Part shown: piece by piece, positions 16,683 through 23,106 of the stretch
How positions within the stretch are numbered: position 1 is the first letter of the stretch
How the letters are laid out: every line of letters starts with the position of its first letter
Source: Chloroflexota bacterium
GTDB taxonomy: Bacteria > Chloroflexota > Anaerolineae > B4-G1 > SLSP01
DNA length: 45,820 bases
Direction of reading: 5' to 3'
Assembly (NCBI GenBank): GCA_029555965.1
Contig: JAKQHY010000034.1
Span: 1-45,820 of the forward strand
Program-made: the position numbers and the translations under genes
Notes under the pieces: generated by a model
The model's input: the letters and a program-made list of their open reading frames with translations, nothing else
Told to the model about the DNA's origin: nothing
Databases searched by the model: none

Positions 16683-16779
16683 AACTGCCTGCCTGCCACC
16701 TGCCCCCCCTATCCCCCCCGCATTCGCCCGAAATTGCGGCAGTATGGGGGGGGCGGGATGGGCAGGCAGGCAGGCAGTT
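16683..16779. repeat. Long imperfect hairpin of CTGC/GCAG tetranucleotide arms
   Basis: Left arm AACTGCCTGCCTGCC plus a C-rich run pairs with a G-rich run plus GGCAGGCAGGCAGGCAGTT about 60 bases away. It fills the gap between two membrane-protein genes of the operon. It could be a transcript stabiliser, an attenuator, or a low-complexity hairpin like those elsewhere in the window. Confidence 0.6.
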
Positions 16780-16785
16780 GAACAA

Positions 16786-17040
16786 CTAATGGCGGGCGTA
16801 GAACTCCAGATAGCTGAAGAAACCACCCAAGAGCAACCCGGCGATGGCCCAAGGTTCGGGATCACGAGCGGACGTCAGGAGCAACACCAGCGCCAAAATG
16901 CCGGCCAGCATTCCCGTCAGCATCCGCCGGCTGTGGCGAATATTGACGCGCGCGGGCAACACCAGCGTGAGGGCCAGGGCCAGGAGCGCGCCGGTGCTCA
17001 GCGCCGCGGCCGCGATCCCCAGCGGGATGATGAGCGGCAT
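16786..17040 (-). CDS. Small membrane protein downstream of the translocase
   Basis: 84 residues with three hydrophobic helices: IIPLGIAAAALSTGALLALA, LTGMLAGILALVLLLT and WAIAGLLLGGFFSYLEF, separated by basic loops (ARVNIRHSRRM). Its ATG overlaps the stop of the FtsK-like gene by one base (TAATG), so the two are translationally coupled. In AICE and Streptomyces elements, small membrane Spd proteins are coupled to the TraB translocase; position and size fit such a role but sequence does not prove it. Confidence 0.6.
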   Translation of the reverse strand: MPLIIPLGIAAAALSTGALLALALTLVLPARVNIRHSRRMLTGMLAGILALVLLLTSARDPEPWAIAGLLLGGFFSYLEFYARH

Positions 17041-18644
17041 TACGCGCGACCTCCATTCCCGTTACCTTGAAAGGCTTGGTAGGAACGGTAGACGCGCCGT
17101 GCCTGGGGCGCCGTCACTACCATGACCGTGGGGGGCGGGGTGGGGGCCGCGCCCGCCGGTGGTGCGGCTTCCGCCGGGCACGCGCCGGCCAGTTCGCGCT
17201 CTACGAGCGTGTAGCCAAGCGCCTCCAATTCGTTCCGTATTTTTTGCCCTAGCTCGAGCAGGCGTTTCCCGCGCGCCCCGCCTGGCTTCCCGCCTAGATC
17301 TGCCGCGGCGACCGCCGCCGCCAGCGTATCGCGCCCCCGGTTCTGAGCCGCGGCGCGCAAGGCCAGCGCCAATTCTAGCTCGTTGAACAAACCTTTGCGT
17401 TTGCGTTCCTCGTGACTCATTTCGGGCAGCGGGGCATCCGGCCATTCTGCTAATTGCGGCCGGTGCTTGGTCGGGATGTCGTGCGGGTCCAGGTAGCAGA
17501 TTTGGGCGCGTTGGGTGCGATCCGGGGTGACGATGTAGCAGTCCCCCCGTCCGGCCAGGCGGTCAGCGGCATAATCCGAGTTGCCCATCACTACCCGGCT
17601 GGCATCGCCATCGGTCACGCGCAAGGCGATGCGCCCGGCGAGGTTGCGGCGCATCGAGGTGTCGTCGCCGAACGCGGCCATCGAGGGGCTTTGCGTCGCC
17701 AGGATGAAATGTACGCGCCCCCCCCGGCCGGTCGCCAACCCATGCCGGACCAGTTCGCGCAAAGTGGCATCCTGGAACAACTCCTGGAACTCATCAATGA
17801 CGATCACCAGGTACGGTTCCTCACGGATCGCATCCGGCCCTTTCTCCGCGACCAAGTCGTTGCGGCGGGCGATGTCTCCGACGGCCCACCGCATCGCCTG
17901 CGTTGCTGATTCGACATCGGTAGCGATGGGGCCGATCAGATGGGGCAAACCCGCCAACGGCGCCAGGCCCGCGCCGTTGCGCCCGTCAATCAGCACGAGA
18001 TAGGTGTCCGGGTTCTCCGGGACAATCGGGCGGGGTTCCCGTCCGGCGCGTTGGGCCCGTTCCGCTTCATCCTCGCGTTCTTGCTTTTCCCGGTCAGCCC
18101 GGGTGCGGGCGGGCGTGGGGCGGGACAATTGATACACCAGCGACAAGATGGCGGTGGTCTTGCCGGAACCGGAAGTCCCGCCGATCAACCAGTGCGGGGT
18201 TTGATCGTCGAGCTTCCCGACCACCAGATCGCCGACCTCGTTCTGGGCGATCACCCACCGGCCGTAGCCTAGCGGGTGTGGATTGAGGGCCAGCAGGTCA
18301 ATGTTGGTATCGGCCAGGTCGCGCGGCCAGGTGGCCTCGAGGCGGATGAAGGCCCCATCCATGGCCACACTCGGGGCGCCGGGGAAATCCCAGAGCAACA
18401 TCTGGCGGGCGACGGCGCAGTCGCTGGCGCGCAGATACTCCAACACTTTCTGACTGTTCAAGCCAGCGGCAATCAGCAACGTCCCGGCGCGTGGCCCGGC
18501 TACGAGCTGGATGGGGTCATGTTTCTCATTCTCATCCCGGGGGCGTTCCAGGGTCAGCCCCAGGGCGGCCTTGAGCGTGGCGCGGAGTTTGGCGCGGGAA
18601 TCTACCAGACATTTCCGGCGCTGGGCGTTGACTTTACTGTTCAT
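17040..18644 (-). CDS. FtsK/SpoIIIE-type DNA translocase (TraB-like)
   Basis: 534 residues from ATG 18644, set by a GAGGAGG site seven bases before it. Walker A GGTSGSGKTT lies near residues 155-164 and Walker B YLVIVIDEFQEL near 277-289 (acidic pair about 284-285). ATQSPSMAAFGD then ILxxT-like and RIALRV segments match the FtsK motor core, where dsDNA is pumped by a hexamer. No N-terminal membrane helices are present, so membrane attachment must come from partners. The C-terminus holds a helical part that may bind DNA sites, then a Pro-Ala linker. Chromosomal FtsK is longer and membrane-anchored; this soluble form in an integrase-containing cluster resembles TraB of conjugative actinobacterial elements, which move double-stranded DNA without a relaxase. 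Confidence 0.82.
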   Translation of the reverse strand: MNSKVNAQRRKCLVDSRAKLRATLKAALGLTLERPRDENEKHDPIQLVAGPRAGTLLIAAGLNSQKVLEYLRASDCAVARQMLLWDFPGAPSVAMDGAFIRLEATWPRDLADTNIDLLALNPHPLGYGRWVIAQNEVGDLVVGKLDDQTPHWLIGGTSGSGKTTAILSLVYQLSRPTPARTRADREKQEREDEAERAQRAGREPRPIVPENPDTYLVLIDGRNGAGLAPLAGLPHLIGPIATDVESATQAMRWAVGDIARRNDLVAEKGPDAIREEPYLVIVIDEFQELFQDATLRELVRHGLATGRGGRVHFILATQSPSMAAFGDDTSMRRNLAGRIALRVTDGDASRVVMGNSDYAADRLAGRGDCYIVTPDRTQRAQICYLDPHDIPTKHRPQLAEWPDAPLPEMSHEERKRKGLFNELELALALRAAAQNRGRDTLAAAVAAADLGGKPGGARGKRLLELGQKIRNELEALGYTLVERELAGACPAEAAPPAGAAPTPPPTVMVVTAPQARRVYRSYQAFQGNGNGGRA

Positions 18645-18718
18645 CGTGGTTCCTCCTCGGTCACATACTGTGCCCGGTTCTTTGGGGCGCAAATTTGGGC
18701 GGGGGTCATGGTGGTCAT
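18641..18718 (-). CDS. 25-residue coupled ORF before the translocase
   Basis: ATG 18718 overlaps the upstream stop (ATGA), and its own TGA overlaps the translocase ATG. It begins MTTMTPAQICAP and ends QYVTEEEPR. The same MTTMT start opens the preceding gene and the same YVTEEEPR end closes the 147-residue gene before that, because the ribosome binding site is read as Glu-Glu-Glu-Pro. It is probably a duplicated coupling junction rather than a working protein. Confidence 0.35.
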   Translation of the reverse strand: MTTMTPAQICAPKNRAQYVTEEEPR

Positions 18719-18966
18719 TGGGATTCCTCGCGCCGCAACTCGTAGCGGCGCGCTATCTCGGCGCTGACCCAGGTCAGCACGGCGAGGATGTGGTCAGTGT
18801 CTATGTTCGGTGCCATGCCGCTGTGGGAGTTCAGTTGCGCCGCACTGAGTAGGGCGGCGGCACTTCCGCGAACTCCGGGTGCCCATATCTCGCTGCGCGT
18901 TTTGCCGTTTTGCCTCAGCGCCTGCTGTTTGGCGGCGATCGCTGCGGCGGTGGTCATCGTGGTCAT
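18715..18966 (-). CDS. Hypothetical 83-residue protein
   Basis: ATG 18966 overlaps the stop of the preceding gene (ATGA-type) and has GAGGAGG seven bases ahead. The protein has a basic helical N-terminus (AAAIAAKQQALRQNGKTR) and an amphipathic C-terminal helix (HILAVLTWVSAEIARRYELR). Nothing identifies its role; position suggests expression with the translocase. Confidence 0.5.
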   Translation of the reverse strand: MTTMTTAAAIAAKQQALRQNGKTRSEIWAPGVRGSAAALLSAAQLNSHSGMAPNIDTDHILAVLTWVSAEIARRYELRREESQ

Positions 18967-19406
18967 CGCGGTTCCTCCTCGGTTACATAGCGGATACCCA
19001 GCGCCGTCAACGCCTGCGGGGCACCCCGGCGTAATTCACCGGTCAACCAACCGGCGCTATGGCACTGTGCCACCACCTCGCGGCCAAACAACTGGGTCAG
19101 ATACCGCCAGGCCACGCCCGGATGGGTAGCGACGTACCGCAGGCAGGCGACCTGCGCGGACAGACTACCCGGCGGCAAAGGCGGCAAGCCCAGCGGCGCC
19201 GGCTGCGGCTCCTGACCGTGTAACAAGCATCCGACCCGTGTGCGCAGTTGTTCCCCGGCGGCGGTCAACGTCAAGGTGGCGCCGTCCAGTAGCCCATCCT
19301 GACGCAACACCAGTTGTTGCGCGGGAGTGGCGCTGCCGGGATTGAGCAACGCCGCCAGGTCGCTGTCGCTCAGATCACAGGATTGGCGCAGATCTAGCGG
19401 GGTCAT
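18963..19406 (-). CDS. Hypothetical 147-residue protein, possibly winged-helix
   Basis: GGGAGG lies before ATG 19406. Residues near the N-terminus (LRQSCDLSDSDLAALLN) and a later segment (LVLRQDGLLDGATLTLTAAG) resemble the recognition helix and wing of a winged-helix domain, and the C-terminal part (VAWRYLTQLFGREVVAQCHS, WLTGELRRGAPQALTALG) repeats the pattern. A DNA-binding role is possible but not demonstrated. Confidence 0.5.
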   Translation of the reverse strand: MTPLDLRQSCDLSDSDLAALLNPGSATPAQQLVLRQDGLLDGATLTLTAAGEQLRTRVGCLLHGQEPQPAPLGLPPLPPGSLSAQVACLRYVATHPGVAWRYLTQLFGREVVAQCHSAGWLTGELRRGAPQALTALGIRYVTEEEPR

Positions 19407-19489
19407 AGTTGAGCCTCCCGCCGCCAGCTACGGCTTTCCTCGTAAAGTAGCCCGCTCTTCATTAGAGTCATGTATATCTGCTGTCTCAT
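19403..19489 (-). CDS. 28-residue ORF coupled to the next gene
   Basis: An ATG at 19489 opens a short frame (MRQQIYMTLMKSGLLYEESR and eight more residues) whose TGA overlaps the next ATG (CTATGACC). The ribosome binding site is weak. It follows the excisionase-like gene by 23 bases. It could be a leader peptide or chance. Confidence 0.25.
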   Translation of the reverse strand: MRQQIYMTLMKSGLLYEESRSWRREAQL

Positions 19490-19512
19490 TATCTTCGCGC
19501 GCGGTCAGCTTC

Positions 19513-19740
19513 TTAGGGTTGCGCCGCGGCCGTGCCCCCCTGCTCGATGAAGGCTTCCAGCGCCCGCTTGGGCACGCGAATGAGGCGTTGCCCCGGCCCT
19601 AAGCGCACGGCCGGCAACGCGCCCACATTCACCCAGTGGGTGATCAACTTGCGGCTGACTTTGAGAATCGCCGCACACTCGGCTACAGTGAATAAGTCCA
19701 GATTCGGAGCGCACACGGGTGCTGAGTCCACTTCTGCCAT
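19513..19740 (-). CDS. xis: Excisionase-like HTH_17 protein
   Basis: 75 residues from ATG 19740 (GGGAGGGAGG just ahead). Residues about 16-70 form a MerR-type winged helix of the excisionase family: FTVAECAAILKVSRKLITHW, then a wing GPGQRLIRVPKRALEAFIEQ. Excisionases bind att DNA and direct the integrase towards excision. It is the first gene of the long minus-strand operon and lies close to the serine recombinase gene, as expected for a recombination module. Serine integrases usually use other directionality factors, so it may instead act as a repressor or activator. Confidence 0.7.
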   Translation of the reverse strand: MAEVDSAPVCAPNLDLFTVAECAAILKVSRKLITHWVNVGALPAVRLGPGQRLIRVPKRALEAFIEQGGTAAAQP

Positions 19741-19769
19741 CCCTCCCTCCCATCCCCTATCGTTTAAAA

Positions 19770-19812
19770 CGCCACCAGCCCAACGAGTCCGGAGCTCGTT
19801 GGGCTGGTGGCG
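19770..19812. terminator. 18-bp hairpin upstream of the excisionase-like gene
   Basis: Arms CGCCACCAGCCCAACGAG and CTCGTTGGGCTGGTGGCG enclose a seven-base loop. It sits between the excisionase-like gene and the terminator at 19837-19864. There is a short TTTAAAAC run next to it (19763-19769). It may block read-through or act as a structured operator. Confidence 0.55.
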
Positions 19813-19836
19813 TGTAGATAGTGACACCAACACAAA

Positions 19837-19864
19837 AAGGCTCAACGGATGATCGTTGAGCCTT
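19837..19864 (-). terminator. Intrinsic terminator after the serine recombinase
   Basis: On the minus strand AAGGCTCAACG and CGTTGAGCCTT form an 11-bp stem with a six-base loop, followed by TTTGTG so that the U-run is CCTTTTTG. It would end the recombinase transcript before the excisionase operon begins. Confidence 0.7.
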
Positions 19865-19890
19865 CTCTTGTCAGTATGCGATTATATGTT

Positions 19891-19981
19891 ACAATCAGGG
19901 ACGTTAAGGGGGCGTAGTGAGTTAGGTTAACATTGCCGGCCTGTCAAGCCAGGGTTATAGGTTCAAGTCCCGTCCCTTGTA
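19891..19981 (+). tRNA. tRNA-Asp(GTC)-like sequence, degenerate
   Basis: The run CGTAGTGAGTTAGG looks like a tRNA D-arm, CTGTCAA (19940-19946) like the tRNA-Asp anticodon loop with GTC, and TATAGGTTCAAGTCCCGT like a T-arm with TTCAAGT. The anticodon stem pairs at four of five positions. The 3' acceptor CCCTTGT pairs with ACAA..GGG at 19891-19900 only if three bases bulge, and the distance to the D-arm is then too long. It is therefore a decayed or unusual element-borne tRNA, or a tRNA-derived attachment site beside the recombinase gene. Confidence 0.35.
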
Positions 19982-20135
19982 CGTGACAGTCACATCAGGA
20001 AGCCTGTGGGGTCTATTTTACCAGAAAATTGGTTGACGCCCGCCGCTCCCGCCAATGCCTAACTTTTCCCCAGGGGCTCTGAGGGTTACACCTCGGAAGC
20101 TGACAAAGTTTGGCAGATTTGGCCGACTAGCCAAG

Positions 20136-20197
20136 TGGGGACTGTGCGGACAACCTCTGTTAGTAGCAGGGTTGTCCGTTTTTTGTTGCCCAGTCCC
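20136..20197 (+). terminator. Nested hairpin with U-tract on the plus strand
   Basis: CGGACAACC (20147-20155) pairs with GGTTGTCCG (20170-20178) and is followed by TTTTTT. An outer pair GGGGACTG / CAGTCCCC flanks it. It is a good intrinsic terminator for plus-strand transcription coming from the tRNA-like region. The outer arms may also be part of a recombination site. Confidence 0.65.
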
Positions 20198-20365
20198 CGC
20201 CAAACGGGACTCACCTGTGAATGTACTGGGGCTGCCGCCCGATCTTCAAAACTGCCTCTATTTTACACCGATTCCTATATCCTGTCAAGACGGAATTTGC
20301 TCTTTTTACGCCTGCCAAAGCCACTTTTTTTCCCACTGGTCGAGTACCAGCGGGATTTTGTGTCT

Positions 20366-21853
20366 CTAGGCGCTTGCGGACTCTGGCGACGGGTGCCGCA
20401 ACGCGGCGCCCACCCGGAATTCGCCGTAGCCGTCCTCGCGCAACTCCGCGATCTCCCGGAAGAGCGGCAGGTAGGTCCCCTGCGGCACGATCCGCGTGAT
20501 CTGCTGCGTCCGCATGTCGTAGTACACCGCCTTGAACAGCGCCCGGCAGATTTCCGTTTGCTCCTCTAACGTCGCCTCGTCCCATAGGTCGCGTAGCGTC
20601 TCCAGGTATATACCCGCGTCCACTACCGCCACGTCTTCCGGGAGCACCAGCCGCGCCAGTTCCGCCTGCACTACTTCCCGCTCGCGGTTGTAGGTGGCCT
20701 CATTCAACACCCCGTCCGCGAACCCAATCCCCAGCCGGTGCAGCTTGTTCTCCAGGGCCTTCTTGTGCGCCAATGCTTTCTCGCGTTCGTCGCCGCTCAA
20801 CAACGCTTCCCGGATGTGCTCCTGCCAGTGTTCCGGCAAGTGCAGTTGCCGCACGATAACGCCTATCTGCGCTTCCACTTTGTCCGCCTTCACCGTCTGC
20901 CCCGAGTCGTCGCAGTGCAGGCCGCGGGTGTTGGTCATTTCGCGGTAGTAGCGATACTCCCGCGACGATTGCGCCCGCAAGGTCTCCCCGCAGCGGTCAC
21001 AACGCAGCAGCCCGGCCACCACATAGGTCTTGAATTTGTGCGTGTACCGCCGCGGCGCTTGCTGTCGCTGCGCCCGCGCGGCCTGCGCCCGGTCGAACAG
21101 CTCTTGCGTGATGATTGCCGAATGCTGCCCCGGCAACAAGTCCCCCTGATATTTCACCAGCCCCAGGTAAAACTCGTTCTGCAAGAAGTCCCGCACGCTA
21201 TCCTTCGACCAGGCGCGCTGCGTGCGCGTCGGGATACCCCCTTCGTTCAGCATCTCCGCGATTTCGCGATCCGATTGGTTGCCGCTGGCGTACGCCTCGA
21301 AGGCTTTCTGCACCCACGCGGCTTCTTCCGGCACGACTTCGGCCACCCCGGACTCGGTGGGTCGGTAGCCGAAGGGCAGCCGCCCATTGTACTGCCCCTT
21401 GAGGGCGCGCTGCTTCTTGCCTTTCTTGGTTTCCTCGGAGAGGTTGTCCAGATACCACTGGGCGAAGACGGCCAGCATGTGGAACTTGGCGCGGTCGGCG
21501 GGGTCGGAGAAATCGAAGGCTTCGGTGGCGGAGCACAGCAGGATGTCGTTGGATTCCAGTTCGTGGAAGTAGGAGAGGATGTCGGAGATGGAGCGCGAGA
21601 AGCGGTCGAGTTTGTGGAAGAGGATGACCTGGAACTTGCCGGCAAAGGCGTCTTCAATCATTCGCTCGAAGGCGGGGCGTTTGTCATTGGCGCCGGAGCA
21701 GCCTTCGTCAATGTATTCGGCGACGACCGTCCAGCCGCGGCGCGCGGCGAATTCGCGGCAGATGCGGAGCTGGGCCTCGATGGAGTGGCCCTCAGCCTGC
21801 ATCCCCTCGCCGGTGGAGATGCGGACGTAGATCGCGACTCGGTAAGAATACAT
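20366..21853 (-). CDS. Large serine recombinase (integrase/resolvase family)
   Basis: 495 residues from ATG 21853, with AAAGGAGG ahead. The catalytic domain occupies residues 4-150 (YVRIST with nucleophile Ser13, then LFHKLDRFSRSISD). The recombinase domain follows (RLPFGYRPTE, AWSKDSVRDFLQNEFYLG), then a zinc ribbon starting LLRCDRCGETLRA with a second Cys after LH, and a coiled-coil region (HKKALENKLHRLGIGF). These recombinases cut attP and attB through a phosphoserine link and need no host factor. It is the likely integrase for the gene cluster that runs leftwards from here, although tRNA-like DNA nearby could reflect an older insertion. Confidence 0.9.
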   Translation of the reverse strand: MYSYRVAIYVRISTGEGMQAEGHSIEAQLRICREFAARRGWTVVAEYIDEGCSGANDKRPAFERMIEDAFAGKFQVILFHKLDRFSRSISDILSYFHELESNDILLCSATEAFDFSDPADRAKFHMLAVFAQWYLDNLSEETKKGKKQRALKGQYNGRLPFGYRPTESGVAEVVPEEAAWVQKAFEAYASGNQSDREIAEMLNEGGIPTRTQRAWSKDSVRDFLQNEFYLGLVKYQGDLLPGQHSAIITQELFDRAQAARAQRQQAPRRYTHKFKTYVVAGLLRCDRCGETLRAQSSREYRYYREMTNTRGLHCDDSGQTVKADKVEAQIGVIVRQLHLPEHWQEHIREALLSGDEREKALAHKKALENKLHRLGIGFADGVLNEATYNREREVVQAELARLVLPEDVAVVDAGIYLETLRDLWDEATLEEQTEICRALFKAVYYDMRTQQITRIVPQGTYLPLFREIAELREDGYGEFRVGAALRHPSPESASA

Positions 21854-22033
21854 CGTAAGTAGCCTCCTTTCAGCCAAATATTGGGTGAGAACAGCAAGCA
21901 TAAACTATTGTAACCGAAAAGGACGAATCTGCTCAATCTATTAATTTGTGCATTATTTGCAGATGTGCTACACTTCAGACAGTGGGCGACACATTGACGC
22001 CAGCCCAACGCGACGCACTCCAGGAGTCGTAGC

Positions 22034-22174
22034 TTGAACGCACAATCTGACAACCGCGATGCCGGCCTTGATCTCGAAATCCACCTCGCCGCCCGTCGGG
22101 ACGACCGCTACCCACTTCACCTCCGCCTGGGCGACGGCCAGGACTTCGCCGGCGACTTCGCCGCTCCCCTTTAA
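22034..22174 (+). pseudogene. Fragment resembling the N-terminus of a CHAT-type protein
   Basis: From TTG 22034 (AGGAG seven bases before) 46 residues read NAQSDNRDAGLDLEIHLAAR then RYPLHLRLGDGQDFAG, ending in a stop. This N-terminal beta pattern is common in Chloroflexota proteins with effector-associated and CHAT protease domains, but here the rest is missing. It is either a truncated gene, cut perhaps by insertion of the adjacent element, or a small stand-alone protein. Confidence 0.35.
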
Positions 22175-22205
22175 GTCAGTGTAAAATGCACTCAGGAGGG
22201 AATAA

Positions 22206-22673
22206 ATGAACGAACAACTCCCACAATTACTGGCTATCGTCAAGCGTGGCGATGCGGCGGAAATCGAGGGGGCGCGGGACCTTGTGCGCCCAGAATTGCT
22301 GCCTGGTTTGCTGGACGCTTATTGGACGCTGAACACCTGGGAGGACAAGGCCGGGTTGATGCAGTTGTTTTCGGATTATATGGCGCCGCAAGGCCGCGCA
22401 GTGATGTTGGATTTCCTCACCGCGCCGACCACGGCGCTGAATGAGGAATACTTCATCTCCGGCAAGATTGTCGCGCTGTGCCAGTTGGCCGGGACGTTCG
22501 AACTCTACGAGCGTTGTTGGTACAATCGGCCCTTGTGCCTGGCCGTCATCGAGCGCGTACTGGCAGGGGCGACGCCGAACCGGGCGTTGCTGGATGAGCT
22601 AGATCCGCAATCCGCGCCGGCGGCAACCACATCCCCCAAGTCCCAAAAGAAATGGTGGCAGTTCTGGAAGTAG
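22206..22673 (+). CDS. Hypothetical helical protein, HEAT-like
   Basis: 155 residues with an AGGAGGG site before ATG 22206. Helical pairs (QLPQLLAIVKRGDAAEIEGA, LLPGLLDAYWTLNTWEDKAG, LMQLFSDYMAPQGRAVMLDF) have the spacing of HEAT-like solenoids, and the C-terminus is a basic-aromatic tail (KKWWQFWK), a feature of many small bacterial proteins of unknown role. It follows the CHAT-like fragment by 31 bases. Soluble, cytoplasmic; function unknown. Confidence 0.65.
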   Translation: MNEQLPQLLAIVKRGDAAEIEGARDLVRPELLPGLLDAYWTLNTWEDKAGLMQLFSDYMAPQGRAVMLDFLTAPTTALNEEYFISGKIVALCQLAGTFELYERCWYNRPLCLAVIERVLAGATPNRALLDELDPQSAPAATTSPKSQKKWWQFWK

Positions 22674-23106
22674 CGCAGTGGGGGGGGGCGGCGGGCGGAC
22701 TGGCGGGGGCGTGCAGGAATTTCCCGTGAGTGTAACGTAGAAAGAACCCTCTCCTTCTCTCCTTGTTTTCCTTCGCCCTGTGGTTTGCAATCGTTCAATT
22801 TCTCCCCTATACTTAACTCATCACAAAAAAATCGCCCCGCAGCGTCTTCAGCGCCCGGGGCAACGACCAGCGGCGAAAGCGCGCCGTGGTGGGAATAGCA
22901 TACCACACCCGCCCCCGCGCGTCAACTCGCCGGGGGCATTGTTGTGCAAAGAACCGAAATCACATCCTGCCATTTTCTCACCATCCCTGTTTGGAGTGAT
23001 AGAAAAAAGCATATGTTAGTAGATACAAAAAAACATCTACTATTAGATGCTCCATCGAATTACATGTTGGGCCACTATTAACCAATCAGAAAGGTCTGTA
23101 TGTGAT
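22674..23106. other. 430-base intergenic stretch
   Basis: No gene supported. It holds a G/C-rich run right after the hypothetical gene, and an AT-rich end containing the 8-bp inverted repeat TAGTAGAT/ATCTACTA at 23017-23042 with an A-rich loop, 65 bases before the lipoprotein start. That repeat may be an operator for the lipoprotein gene. Confidence 0.4.

Noticed and set aside
10140-21853. Prophage
   Set aside because: No capsid, portal, terminase, tail or lysis gene can be recognised; the translocase is of the FtsK type rather than a terminase.
20738-21862. A 374-codon plus-strand frame opposite the serine recombinase
   Set aside because: The recombinase frame has a catalytic Ser, zinc ribbon and ribosome binding site; the opposite frame has none of these.
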